NCBI RefSeq assembly: GCF_965638725.1
Contig: NC_134951.1
Span: 103,439,811 to 103,503,810 of the forward strand
Direction of reading: 5' to 3'
DNA length: 64,000 nt
From: Aptenodytes patagonicus
Lineage: Eukaryota > Chordata > Aves > Sphenisciformes > Spheniscidae
How positions within the stretch are numbered: the first letter of the stretch is position 1; each line of letters starts with the position of its first letter. Below are positions 50,201 to 63,700 of the stretch, one piece after another. The notes beneath the pieces are model-generated. The model saw only the letters and a program-made list of their open reading frames with translations, did no database searches and was not told where the DNA came from. Both the position numbers and the translations under genes were made by a program.

Positions 50201-52834
50201 AAATGTCTTGGTGTTCAACAGAACAGAAAACAAACCCCTGGATTTTCAGTTTCATCTGCCAAGTTTTAGAATGCCTTCAGGAATTTAAATAATCAGGCTC
50301 AAATTTCAGTGAAACTGGCACCAGTGGACACTTGGTTTATAAATGAGTTCTTACAGCAAATGATTTTCTGCAAGGCAATAATCTGTACTTGCGTTTCTTC
50401 AGTAGAAAGGAAACTCCAGGATACAGAATGATTCTCCCCTTACGGCCGATGAAGTGCTAGTGAAGTGGATTACTCCACTTTAAACAAAAATGGTTAGACA
50501 ACATCGCCAACAAGGGGTTTTGGTGATCTGATGTGAGTAAATGACAGTAAATGCAACATCAGTACTGACAAGATGTTTAGAAGTTTATTATTGTGGAGAA
50601 ATTGATGCACCCAACGGCAGAAACTGCGCAAGATGCTCGTATGCTCTTTCTACAACATAATGAGTACATTGTAAAAAGAAATTTCCTTACATTGTAAGTT
50701 GCTTTACCAATCATACTGACCAATCCAGTGTTCCTCCCTGTTTACGGGCACTAGGAGACTATAAAATTTCCCACTGTAAAACCGTTTAAGGCTAAATCAG
50801 AGAAAGTCCACTGCTAAGGGGTGGTGCCAGCTACAGAACTATTTCAAGTTTATATAGTATTCCCCAGCAAGAATTTTTTTTTCCCTTAAGGGTTCTTCAA
50901 GCCAGGACAGAAACCACATCCTTAATAACACTCCAGTCCTTTTCCAGCTGTTCATGTGTTGTGTTTATATGTGCTATTCTTTAGTTTTGCTGACAGGAAA
51001 CTTCGTTATCTGATATTCATCTTTCTCTTTTATATTAACAGGGTCATCAGCAATACTAGTGGGTGAAAGGTGGCCTTTTCTAAACCTTCCAGAATAAATA
51101 CGCTTCAAGATAATGTCATTTAGACACGTGGAAAATAAAGGCAGACATGCAGTAGCGCAGGTGTTTAATCCTAGTAACACTCGCAGCTTATCATGGTACA
51201 TGAGACTGTAAAGAACCTTTTCACTCCGGATGGACCACCTTATGAAATAAGCTGAGACAGGAAGACTGTTTCATTATTTCTTCTCAACTCAGGTTATGAA
51301 CATTTTAAGTAACCAAAATAATTGTTTTATTCCTACCAGTTTGTGGCAGTGGAACAAGTGACATTAAGTGTTACTTCAAAAGTATTATTAGAAAAATATG
51401 TATCTTGTAATCATACTAAGAATGAGTTTGACTTTGAGGAAGACCCTTAGTCTCCCAAGATTGAAGTGTGAAACACTAGAGAAACAATATACAGACAACA
51501 AAAGCAAAAAAGCACAAAAACATACAGAACGATCACAAAGCATTTTCCCCAGACACGGAAACTTTCCAGTTACACTGCCTAAGCACTTTCTGAAGGTGCC
51601 TTCCACGTTGCATTATGTAATAAAATTGTTAAGAACTACAGCTCTGTAATCACAGCTTACAAAAAATAATCAACCTACTTGACAGTAATCATACACAGAA
51701 GCACTTTAAGTATGAACTCCAGATCTCGAATCCAGAACACGTAATTCATGAGGTAATACGCTGCTAATCCTGTTATCCAACAGACAGGATTCTCTTTCTG
51801 CAACTTTAATTCTTTAAAATAATACTAGGGGAAAGTCGTGATTGCAGGAATTAGGTTCTGGTTATCTGCATTGTGTTTTGAATGCTAACTTGATTATAGT
51901 GTTGTTCTTATTGTTTACTCTTTTAAGAGCTGATTTATTCTGCCAATTAGAAAAGCCAGTGTTACTGCAATTTCACGCCTACACACTACCTGTGTATAAA
52001 AAAAAGAAACACTGATTCAGCAGCAAAAATGGGGCAGTTCACCATAAAGTGCCCTTTCCCCCATCTGCGATCCCACCCAGCTTGCTCTTTCTAACCCCTG
52101 CTGTTACTGGAGTTATCAGAAGCACGTGTTACACCGGTGAATACAGAAATGCAATGCTATAATCTTATCCTAAGTATTCCTTTCCTTAGTACAACAAAAT
52201 GTAAGTGATGTCTGGCACGCTCCAAGTGGTGCATCAAAGCATGAATGAGACTCTTGTTTTGGGCTTTTTGTGAATCAAATGTAGGCAAAGAAGCCTTATA
52301 AATCCAAAGATACATTTTTGAAAGAAAGGAAATAAAAGCAAAAAAAAATAATTTGCAATTCAATTTCTAGTGTACTTCCACCCTTGGAAGTAACTCGCAT
52401 TTCACAAGATATAGTAAGCCTGAGAACTACAGTTGAATGGAAATTGTGTTTTGACTTTGGCAAAACAAAAGCAATTGCTGACTATATTTAAAAAACCCAC
52501 AACACAGTGCTATGCTATGCAAACGCTTAGGGACAGTTCTTTCCCAGAGGAAAATCAAGGAAACATGGGTTTGCAGAAACGGTTTTGCTCCTCCCAAGTC
52601 CTCCTGTGACCAAATTCATCATAGAGGAGTCACGCTGCTTACCTTTACCCACTGAAAAAGTACTCTGCAGTTTGAGCAGTCTTCGGACACAGAATGGAAG
52701 ACGGTTCTTTTATTTGTAATCAAAGAACCTCAAATACTTGGGAGATAATTGTAATGTGAATTCAACGCAGGCGAGTGATGACCGCGCATTTATCATTGCA
52801 AGACAATAAATCGTTTTCTCAACTTTAAGAAATT

Positions 52835-52851
52835 GGGGGGGGGGGGGGGGG
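52835..52851. repeat. Poly(G) run of 17
   Basis: Seventeen consecutive G. This is unusually long for unique vertebrate DNA, can form a G-quadruplex, and is prone to length error in sequencing. Confidence 0.9.
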
Positions 52852-55800
52852 CAAGAGAAGATACTTCTGTTTTTCGGACAAAAATATCTTCCTCCTAGTT
52901 GATTATCTTTCGTGTTAAGTCACAATGTCATTTGCACCACTGGGGTTGGAGGAATGAAGACCAAAGTGGGGAGGGGGGAATCATCAGGTCATTGTAAACA
53001 AACTGAAGGAAAAGCATTGTTTTATAATACAAAAATTCAAATAGAAAAAAAAAAATGGCTTGAGACGTGCAAACATGAGGTGTAGTAGCTTAGTTCTACA
53101 AATGACTGATGGCATCAGCAGTAACACCCTGGGGTAATTAAGGCCTGCGTCATTTTCCAGGTACATAATTTGGGCTCTGGACGTTGTCACTAGTTCATCA
53201 TCTCCAGTATAATTTGTACCACTGAAAAAAAACAAGTGAATATACTGGCCACAGAAATGCAAGCTTTAGAGCATTTTAGTTTTCTACAAAATATTTAAAA
53301 TGATTGCCTCCAATTGGACAGTGAAAATAGACAGAAATTGGCTACTCTTGTGCAAGTTGCAAAAATCAAAGGAAAAAAGGTTGTTAGGTTAACCTCTTGA
53401 GGGTCAGAGACGGCTTTAATACTTTGTATAAAACTATGCATGACAAGGCTCTTACCATAAAGTATTTCATATCATGACATAAATAAATGCTCTGAGTAAT
53501 ACATGTTGGGAAATAACCAAGAGTCATAAACACCCTTTTCATAGTTCTCTGCTTCTCCAGTAAATGACAGTAACACATCAATTTTTCCAGAGAGACCTGC
53601 TTTCCATGCTCACATTTCCATCAATATCAGTGCACACATTTCAGTAAGAGATCTGTAGCCAAATATTTCAAAAAATTTGCTGGCTACATCAAGGACCAAA
53701 GCTAGAATGCACATGCCCAAAGCAAATTTCAGAGGAAAAACTGGCCGTGGAACAATATATAACTTTTGTTTCTCACTTTTGGGAAAAGCAGATATACACA
53801 ATTCAACATCAATCCCACTTTGTGTTTCAGCATGGAAGAAATGGCAAAAGTAGCTTGTTTATCACATAGTAGCTTGTTCACCACATCTCATTTCTTCTCT
53901 TTCAGTTGGAAACCATCGGTGTGTAAAATGAGGTTTATAACAATTTAGATAGGTTTATAGTTTATTAATACGTAAGAGAAAATTTAAGATTTTATTTTTT
54001 AAAGTAATGGATCGCCAGATGTTTTTTGGTATGCATTCCATGCTGCTAGCCTGCCACCGCAGCAGAACATCTCCATCTCTACCAAAAAACAGTATAGCAA
54101 TGATCAGACACCTTTGAGAAAAAACAACTGCCTCTGCTGAGAAATTCCATCATACAGTGAAAACTCCTTCCTTTTAATATACTTTCACATAGGGTTATGT
54201 GAAGTTAATTATGATGACGCACATATTAGAATTGTTTTCTCTGTGTCAAGAAAATTTGGGGCAGCAAAGGCTCCGGTTTCCCTGCTTGTCAGTTAGGCTG
54301 CTTATATTTTCATGTGTTTGTCAAAGGAGAGTCTCAAACTCCCCATGGGAAAATAGGAGTGAAATATAAGCCTTTCTTCCTTGCTTATCTCCTCAATAGC
54401 CAATACTATTAGTCATAAGCAGAGAGAGAAGGATTGACCAAAATAGCATCTAAGAGAGAAGGTACATTTTTTTGAGGTCTTTCTCCCTTTGCCGATTGCT
54501 CACGTCACTTTCTCATCTTGCTGTGCCAGAGATGTGCGGGTTCCTAGGAAAATGGACCCCAAAATTGCCGTCTCATTCTTAGATACAGCTGCATACTTCA
54601 GTACATTCAGGAACAGAAATTTGACTGTTGAAAGAATCCTCTTGAAGGCATCAGGACATCTCAGCCTGAAATACAGCATTAAAGGTCTGGGAAGGGGAAG
54701 AGAGAAGGAGGATCGGGGCTGTTGATTGAAGTCTCTTCAGCTATGAACAACTGGTTCTCTTATTTCTGCCCACAAGTCATGAAAACGGTATCAACAGGCA
54801 CAGACTGATTTCTGTACCTCATTAGTGACGTTAGTATCTCGGGCATCCTGTGGATATTCTGGTTCTGATGCATGTAAAAGTAAGGAAATGCCTGCAAGCT
54901 GACAGAGATTATACTTATGTAAAATACCTTTACCTGATCTTTCCAAATATTATATGGAAAATTATCATTACTCACCCTGCCAAAACAATAGCCTGACGTG
55001 AAACTTGACTACTTGGATGTACTGTTGCGCACAGTTAAGCAGCTTGTGGGTGAAAGTAATTGCTTGGAATAATTTCAGACGCTGTAATTTAAAGATCAGA
55101 TTCAAAATAGCTACAAAGCACTTTACAGTCACACCTAAATCTTCCCATCGTCAGCTCCAGTCATAAAACTGGATACACGTAACATTCTGCAACGTCGTGA
55201 TTTTCTGAATACAGAGTTTTCCCATTTGAAAGAGACTGTCTTCACTGCTGAGAACCCTTTAAATACCTTGTGTCGACTTTCTTTTCAGCAGCAATGGAAT
55301 TTCTGCATTTCAGAACAGTTAAAAGCACCAGTGTGCATATTACACGAAAACTCCCCAAAGTACTGTGATTTTTTTCCAGAATAGAAAAAAGCTTTCTGGC
55401 ATTTTTCATTCCATCCTACAGAATGCGAGATTTGCTGTTGTTTGAAAATAAAAGGAAAAACACGTTTCTAAGACCATCCAGGAAAAGTCTTTCTCCTACA
55501 AGAAAGGACACAAACAACTACAAGATCTTCTCTCTATCTAGTTACAATATACGATGCTTAAGCAGTGCAATTTTATTTAGGTCTATGCCATATACATGGG
55601 TTCGTGCATACAACTGCAACCACACCTCTCAGCCACCAGTGACTGACGCTCAGATCACCTAAGAGAAAGATATCAGGGCACAACCCCCACCATTTATGAC
55701 GAGATAAATGTGCTCCCTCGTCATTCTTGATAAAGACCGAGCAGCAGTAGTCAGAAATTACAGACTCCCTCATCCCTATCAGTTGCACCGGACTCTTGCT

Positions 55801-57184
55801 GGAGGTGCATCTGTGGAAAAATGAAAGGGAAACTTCTGCTGCAGTGGCCAAAATCCAGACTCAAGACAACATAAGACTTCCCTAAGAAATGCTAATCATG
55901 TTCTTATCTATTACTCTTAAAAGCATTAAACCAAATATTACTGATGTTTCTCATCATTTCCCCCAACTCCCCCATACGGGCATAAAGAAGTGCCATTTCC
56001 ATATTACATTGCTTTATTTCTGAGCCAGTAATTATTATTTTGTTAATAACAAATTCTGTCAAAATACAGCACTTGACTCACCTAGGCAGTAAGACTGACT
56101 TTAAAGATGCCAATCTAAATATATATTTACACAAGCCTAATTGACATTTACTTGAATGCTGTAAATTATCGTACATCTTAAGTAAGCGTATTTATATGGC
56201 TTCTTTACAACAAATATCTAATACCGTTGAAAAAAAGCAAACCTGAACACGCAGATATTTCTATGTCAATAACATTAAGATTATGAAAACAGCAAGAGAT
56301 AAGACTTAATATAAGCCCACTGTGCTCATTTTTGTTTGCTCATTTCATCAAAGCATGCACTAAAAGACAGAATATATCATCATCTCCATAGTTGGCTTTC
56401 TGGATACTGTTAATTGATGTAATGCAATAAACCCAGCAACGATCAATAGTATTTTGGAACCAAAAAAGGTTTTTAGTCTATTTATAGTAACACAAAAACT
56501 CTGGAGGCTGGCAAAACCTTTCATGGCACAGATAGTACGCCGTTGTCAGTGCAATTGCACAGAAACCACCTTTTCCCAAGTTCATCTGGTCACTGAGTTT
56601 TTGCTGTGTACTGAAGAGAAGCTGGATGCATTGCAGCCCCAAAAACGTATTTGATATTTACCAACGACCAGAGAAGGGGTTAAATGGCAAATATTAAAGG
56701 TAATTGTTTTTAAGTCAAAAGGAACAGAGGACCTGTGCTGTTGAGAATCATTACTACTGGTTTGATTGTTTTAGAGAGTTTGGTTTTCCTTTGCATTTTA
56801 TTTACACTTTGCAGGCTTTTCATTAAAGAGAAGGGCTAGGATAAGAACAGAAATAGCCATTTTTAAATACTAAAATAGCCGTTTTTACACTAACAAAATA
56901 CAGATTTCAGTTACTTAGGATATACGCTTTCCAGTAAATTATGTTTTCACAGAAAATAGATAAGCAGAAATAATTGTCTCCTAAAGCAATGACTTACAGT
57001 TCTCAATAGTAATTTTTCAAATTAGATGTTATTCTGTGCAAATTGCCTTAACACAGTTAGCTGACTGATACAAACTAATCGGTGTGGCTAATGACTGGTT
57101 TTATAAACTCTCTACTTGGAAGAGAACATTTGTACTAAGTAGAAAAAAATTTTAAAGACTTCCAAGCATGCCTCCTTATAGGGA

Positions 57185-57202
57185 CATCATCATCATCATC
57201 AT
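57185..57202. repeat. (CAT)6 microsatellite
   Basis: Six perfect CAT units. Confidence 0.95.
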
Positions 57203-59041
57203 ATTTACCTTGAACTTACTGCTACAGCCTTCTCTGCAGCAGAAATGTAACATCACCTTTATTTCCAGGCGAAAGTCATTCATCGCTCAAAGCTTATATG
57301 GAGAGTCCAGTCTAATGGCCAGCACTGGGGGGGCAGGGAAGCAGCCTTCGTGCACAATCCCATGCAGTAACTACCAGACCATCCCTGCAGAGCTTCACAC
57401 TCAAAGATCGCAGTGGAAATTCCGCATTTATGGCTATGCCGATTAATGGCATCATCCTTTCTTCCAAGTACAAGTCACACGGTTGCCATCTTGGTCCACC
57501 GAATAGCTTGCGTTGCCATGCATGTTATTTGCCTACTGTGTAATGGCTGTTGCACACTGAGCAAAGTGATCCTCCCTTCTGTGTATATTAAATATCCACT
57601 TTTTGTCAAAGTATGTAGTGACTTCTATCTAGGTATTATTACATCTACAGTAGATATCTTCACTTCAAGATACAAATAACGCCGGCAATGACAGAAAAGC
57701 ATGAGCATTAGGGGAAGACGATGGATAATGAATCAAGTTTTTCTTCCTGTATTTGGAGTAATATTTCTATTAGCTTGTCTAAAAAGAGCGCCCTCCTTAT
57801 TTCTACCTCGACCTATTCTGTGAAGCATGAAAACAGTTACCTCTTTTGCGCAGATCGTGTCCTGAACAGTCTATTTCAGAGCCTAACTTCTTTCAGATTT
57901 CTAATCTCAACAACCTTATTCAATTATAAAACAAATAAGCTAATGGCTTACAGAAGTTACATCTCACAAAAAGAGAGTTTAGGAAACGCACGCATTTCTT
58001 TTCAGTGCAAACAAATGATATCCTGCTGGATTCTCCTCTTATTTGGTCATGAGGTAAAACTGTTCACAGTTCCAGTTGAAAATCTTTCTTTTTGGTAATA
58101 ATTAAAAAAGAAAAAATCAGTAATACACAGTCATTTTTCAGAATAAAAAGTAAAGATTATTTGAGAAAAGTTAGCCTTACCCACAAATTTCCATCATTTT
58201 TTTGCACAGCTTCATATCTGCTCACCATTTGCACCATACTGATATGAAGTGGCTGGATACACCAGGCTTAAAGATCACCTCTGGCGCTGCACAGTGTACA
58301 GGAAAAGCATCTCCTGTACCTCTGTGACACCCCTTTTCCTTCCTCCTGGTATAAACGCAGGGACAGCCTCTTTCTAAGGAGCTCCTACCTTCCGTCAGTC
58401 CTTGTTGCCAGGACTACTTCATTCTTATTTTAACTGATTCTGTAACGCAGTCTGGGGACGCAAGACGCCAAAAGCTATCTTCTCTCTATTACCAATGACA
58501 CTGTTGAGAATCTAGATTAAGCTGTGTTTAGAATTCACATACTAGCAAAGAGATTGGTTGTAAACTAGCAGGTCCAGTATTTAACAATGTAGCTATATAT
58601 CAAGTACTTTAGCACAGAGTAATTCAAAAGGTCTTGCCTACCTCTGCAAAATATTCCTTCAAATAAAAATGCAATGGAATAAACCGAAATAAAACATTAG
58701 TTCCATCTCTCCCTTCACCAAATTTGTTTTATTCCTTTCTTGTCCTCTTATACGGAGATGAAGGTTTAGTAAGAAAAATGGTAAAAATAGTTTGTTTAAA
58801 AGATGGCATTAATATACCCATGTTCAATTAATAAGCACCACCATTCATTGCATTAAGAATCAATGCTATAAATATGCTACTCATATCTTACATTTCTGTT
58901 GGTCTGTACCCCCTCATTTAGTGTCATTTCTTAAAACTGTATTCTCTACAGAAAGGTCACAAAACTTCGTTATTTCAGGTCCACAGAAAGTTTTGCAATT
59001 CAGAGACTTAAAGAATATTTCTTTTATACTCCTTCACATAC

Positions 59042-59188
59042 CATCAAGACCATTATGATGGCTGTAGTTTCTTTTTCCCAAAATACTTAGTGAAGAGTGG
59101 TTGGAGGGTGCAAGCAGTCGTTTTGCACTTGGACTTTGAAGGCTTGGTGTTGACCTGATTACATTGGGTTTCACTGCAGGATGAATCT
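59042..59188 (-). CDS. Candidate coding exon A, unrecognised protein
   Basis: This is a 147-base internal exon on the minus strand. The acceptor follows a long CT-rich tract ('ctttctcttttgtctcgaac' then AG) and the donor is GATG|GTATGT. In the preferred frame the first two bases finish a codon, 48 codons follow ([19 protein letters not shown], then [19 protein letters not shown], then NYSHHNGLD), and one base is left over. Phase is 1 at both ends, so the exon could be skipped without a frameshift. The composition (Ser, Pro, Asn, His, Lys/Arg) points to a disordered region. A second frame is also open to a TAA near the end ([14 protein letters not shown]), but it stops before the donor and does not continue into X. 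No family was recognised. Confidence 0.58.
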
Positions 59189-60108
59189 CTGTTCGAGACA
59201 AAAGAGAAAGAGAGAGAGAGAGAGAGAGAGATCGTACATACTTGATTTAAAAAATAAATAAATAAAAAGTCCATTCAACATTAAATTTACATTTAAATTT
59301 CTAGTGAAAGGAAAGACTTCAGCGTGACTGTGTTTGCAAGACCACGAATAACAATTCAAACACGAGTCTTCATACCTACAGTTCTTCCAAGCAAGAAAAA
59401 TCTATTTCACTTTAGATTGCCCGAGTTCAATACTATGGCGTAGATGTGTAAGGAATTCAGAGATTGAAGAGATAATACAAATCAATCTGAAACAGGTCTG
59501 CGTTTACATTTTCCTACCCTTTTGAGGTTTATATTGGAGCTACACACCTACAGCTTTTTAAGCAAGCAAATAAAAGCATTTTACTGTAGTGAAATTACCT
59601 CAATACCTCAAGCTATTCGATATTTTCTGTCACAATAACAAGTTTCAAGGGATCTTCCCAAACACAAGTCACCAGGTGCAAGAAGTCAGGGAGCCAGCCA
59701 CAGCAGGGCTCTGAAGGTAAAACCACCCCAAAACTGCAGCAGGAACACAAAAATCGTTAAGACTGCACTGGGTTCCCCAGGTACTGCCGGACTCCCATAC
59801 AGAGTCATCACTGGGGAGTTTCAAACATCCCAGAGTATCTAAATACGGTTCACAGAGTAGGATTATTTTGGAGAAGGAGGAAGAAAGGTAGGTAAGAGGC
59901 GGTGAAACGCATCTGGCCAGCACACTTCAGGGCGGCAGCTGCTGTGTTTGCCAAAAGCTGATACAGTTGTATGGAAATTTCTCAGTTATCTGCCAGATAA
60001 AAGCGGCAAAAGGAAGCCTCGGTAGAGTCTGCTTGTCCTTCACCAGGAATTTGCTGAACCAATTAACTTATTCCCATCACACATTTGGGTTCAAAAAGCC
60101 ACTACTGT
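59189..60108. other. Intronic sequence upstream of exon A
   Basis: This contains the (AG)n tract at 59209-59230 and unique sequence. No exon ending with one spare base was found here. Confidence 0.5.
59209..59230. repeat. (AG)11 microsatellite in exon A's polypyrimidine tract
   Basis: Eleven perfect AG units, read as (CT)11 on the minus strand. They begin about 20 bases upstream of the exon A acceptor, within its polypyrimidine region. Length variation here could alter acceptor strength. Confidence 0.93.
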
Positions 60109-60790
60109 GTACGTCCTCGGACAGACCCAAATTTGCGAGGGAAGTCAGACCGCCCGAGGGCAGGTCCCCATCCCTCTGACACAGGCACAGGGCACCAGCT
60201 GCCGGCACTGCGCAAGTTGCGAGGCGCTCGCAGCCCGATTATGGCCGGCCACTCGATTGCCCCACAGAGCAGAAGAGACCTCTGGGCTGAGAACGCAAGG
60301 GCAGAGGGGCTGGGAGACGGATCAGGAGAGTCAACTGTCTAAGGGGAGTAAGAAAAGATGAAAAATAATTCATTTTGCACCCCCTGAAGTGAAAGTGCTC
60401 CTTTCTGCTTTTTTTTTTAATAAAATAAAGTGTAGAAGCTGGGAATGTGCAAAATCTAAGGTGAGGCCAGGTATCCAAGGAGGAGGCCCCTCCAGCCTCT
60501 GCTATTCACAGCTATCATGCAGGAGAAGCAGAAACCGTTGCACAAAGCCAAAGTCCACTGCGATAGCAGATTTTTCCTCTTTCACAAATACCAAGCAAAT
60601 CTGCTATCCAAGCGCTCGCCTGCCCGGCCTCACGCGCTCGCTCCCGCAGCAAGCCTTCACACGCAGCTGCAGGTACCCAGCCCACCCACCCCGACTGGCA
60701 ACCGGCCGTGGCTGAGGGGAGGCTGGGGCTGCGCTGCCGTTAACAGTCGCGATAACCTTTAAAAGGCAGAAATAGAAAGGCGGGACAGCC
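60109..60790. promoter_or_regulatory. CpG-rich patch, possible promoter
   Basis: Two dense CpG clusters, about 15 CpG at 60109-60320 and about 16 at 60601-60785, stand out in a window where CpG is otherwise rare. They are GC-rich with 'gccggcactgcgcaagttgc' and 'cacgcgctcgctcccgcag' segments. Such patches usually mark promoters kept unmethylated in the germline. It lies about 0.9 kb upstream of exon A on the minus strand, so it might serve an alternative first exon. The transcription start and direction cannot be told. Confidence 0.38.
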
Positions 60791-63700
60791 AAACAGTTTC
60801 GTCAGTATCCAAATAGGTGGAAAGGAGTAGGATGGCCACAGTGACTTGGCCAGGCTGTACTGGGAACAACACGCCAGGAGGAGACAACGCCAACGATCTT
60901 CACATTTGAAAAGACTTTGCTTAATTGTTAACCACTGGTTTGGTCAGAGCTTGCAACCATACCCTTAAAGGATGAACATCCTCATCCAAGATGCTTCAAG
61001 AGGGTCAGATTAGAAAAAGTAGAGTAGGGTAATGCACCAGGCGGGTGTTAGAATAGCACAGAGCTAGGGCACAGGTAATTGCTTCAGGGCAGTCCTGTAG
61101 ATTTGGGGGATGTGTGTGAAGGCCAGTTTGATGTCACCGATCTTCTCACCACTTACTTAGATGAGAGCTTTTTACTGCCATTCACTGCAGTACTCATCTG
61201 CTTTTCATATGAAAGAGTTAGGAACACCGAGCTCCCAGCAGATTTCATGGCACGGCCCATTTTTCATGCTGTAGAGAACAAGCGTCTATTTTGCGTTTTT
61301 ACTAAAATGGGAACAGAGGCGCGCTTAATGTTATGAACACTACTGATTGCTAAAGCGAAACCTTCAACTGAAGTAGAAAGGTTTGCACCGTTTGCTTAAG
61401 ATGATTGGAATTTGGATTCTAAAATGCTCATTTAGCAGTCTTTTCCAATTTTCTGAAGGAAATGATTAATTTTCAGGGCTAACACCACTAAAATATTATT
61501 TTATTTGCCAAAGAGCTCCAGCAGCATCCACAATAATCCCAGCAGCTGGATCAACATATGAGAACTTGTAAGCTGCTTCTGTCTACAGCGTATAGGAGAT
61601 ACAATTTTATATTTTCAGGATGGGCGAACAGTTGAAGAGGGAAGCATTTCCTTCCTTCGACTTTTCTTCGGTCTGGAGGTCACTAATCCTCCATTAGTTT
61701 ACCACAAAAGCTGTCCTTTCTCTTTCTGCAGTACGGGAAGGTAGCAAGACCAAGCTCTCCTTTTAAGTTCTGGAAAGAAACTTAAATAGCCAGGACCACT
61801 TCCCAGTGGATTGAGTCCTTCCCGTGGGGTCTTTACACCGTACACTCACTCATCTTCTACATATAGACTTGCTTCAAGTATTTGCATGCTTTAGATCAGT
61901 GCTTTCTAACTAGTTGCTTCATCACCCGAGAGAGGTAATGAGGCATTTCAGGGGTTTTGCCTGAATTGTATTATACCCTCATATTATTGTATTATGGAAT
62001 AACAGTAATTAGGGTTCTTCTAATTCCTGCTGCTGTTAGCCTTGGTCTATTGCCTAGTACTTCACTGAAATCTCCTAGCCACCTGCACCTTCTGCTAACT
62101 CAGAGAACTAACTATAACATTCAAATAATCCAAATTATCCCTTCAGCCACACAACAAATAATCAGTTGGCCAGATTCAGATTATACGATTTCTGAAATAA
62201 AAATAAAACAGGAATAAGAAACAATACTCAAACAACCTATTAGGAACCTTTATTATAAGACCAGGTTGCAGCCTCAAACAAGGAATTAGCAATAACAACT
62301 CTAAACCCTTCTATTTCCACTAATGTCGCTAGGGTAAAATAAAAAAAAAAAAATCCAAAGCAAACAAAGAAAAATTGAAGTCTCCTATTGAGTCGCTTAA
62401 ATAAGCATCCTGGATTCCAGAGGTGCTTAAGCAGCTGCACCTCTCTCATCTCATCTCCTCAACATGCATCCCAGCTGGAAACGTTAGCCTGGTTTCCTCA
62501 TAACTAGGAGGTAATAGAGGACATTTAATTAGCCGGGGGTTCCTTTTAGGGGGTTTGTTCAGTAGGCACAGTGATGACTGAAGAGATTACGGGGGATTAC
62601 CCCCAGCTCTTGAGAGGACAGCGCTGACTTTTAATGCGTAACCTACCTCACCTGAGGAACTGGCAGCCAAGAAGCAGAACAGGGATAAAGGGAAGCGATG
62701 ACCCGGGATGTGCAGGGCACTGAAATCCTCTCTGCTTACCAGCAGAGCTGAAAACAGTAGCGTCCTGAGAGACAGAGTTAACTGTATTCCAATAAATGTC
62801 TGTGGGAATGGCATGGAAGGAATTTTAAAAAGAAAATAAATACCTCCTGTATAAGCTATGACATGATAATTCTTGCTAAATTCTATGAGAAAATGCAAGC
62901 ATTACTTACTCACTGGAACATGCAAACAAACATCCCAAACAAAAAAAAAAATCACAAACTAAACTAAAAAAAAACCCCACCAAGCTAAATGGCAAACAAA
63001 AAGCCATTTTCTAGCCATCCTTATACAGCTAATTCAGATGCATGTCCATAACTACACTGGGTACACTTCATATCCCTGCAACACACATTATTTACCTTCA
63101 ACTGTAGTGAGACACCTTCACTTCCTATACAGTCAAATGCTATGCGGACTCTACAGATACCTGGTATATTTTAGCACCGTTAATCTTCTACAAAACCTTC
63201 ACCTAAGCACACATAATGCTGTCTGACACAGTTCATCCATTTACTCCCATTAAACCTACAGACTTAGGCTCCCAGAGGTATCAAGACAACCCCTCACCGA
63301 CTAAATAACGTGGCACTAAAAACACGCAGTACCTTCTAAGATTACACACGCTGCCGTTCCTTCTTTCGACTACCCAAACGGGGTCAGCCGGACGAACCAC
63401 CATCTCCTGCCGGATTCCCCCCCTCACAACCACAGCTCCACCAAGTCAATCAAAGCAGTCCTTTCCTCATTCACTCGAATGACAACATACGTAACGCACA
63501 CAGCTGGGATGCCTGTAGGAAATTATCACTGGCTTTTTTCTTAAACTCCAGGGCAGGAGGAATCAAAATTCAGTGAGAGTGGGCATTAATTCTTCATTAC
63601 TCAGTTTTCTGAAGTTTGGATTTTGTTAAATTCGATGTTCTGGAAGAACAGTTATAACTATATTAATAGGCGATTTCTATTTCAGTAAGTCAAGAGACTG

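Larger units (their letters stand above)
47201..59041. other. Intron between candidate exons A and X
   Basis: About 11.8 kb without a convincing exon. Open frames on the minus strand at 50974-51201, 52984-53262 and 55573-55851 look somewhat protein-like but fail on phase or splice sites. The interval contains a G17 run and a (CAT)6 microsatellite. No interspersed repeat was recognised. Confidence 0.48.

Noticed and set aside
50974..51201. Minus-strand frame ending DDPVNIKEKDEYQITKF.. with a stop
   Set aside because: Looks protein-like but has no good acceptor, and a frame of this length is common by chance here.
52984..53262. 92-codon minus-strand frame with good acceptor and protein-like start (SGTNYTGDDELVTTSRAQ)
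   Set aside because: No convincing donor, the start phase does not fit exon A, and the later part reads as low-complexity translation of a T run.
59053..59188. Alternative reading of exon A ending [16 protein letters not shown], with a loose PIP-box resemblance
   Set aside because: It lacks the usual I/L/M at the key position, stops just before a good donor, and does not connect to exon X, whereas the other frame does.
62653..62720. Strong donor CTCAG|GTGAGG on the minus strand, as a possible exon upstream of A
   Set aside because: The open peptide is hydrophobic and unlike its neighbours, and the acceptor is poor. All three frames are open, so openness is uninformative.
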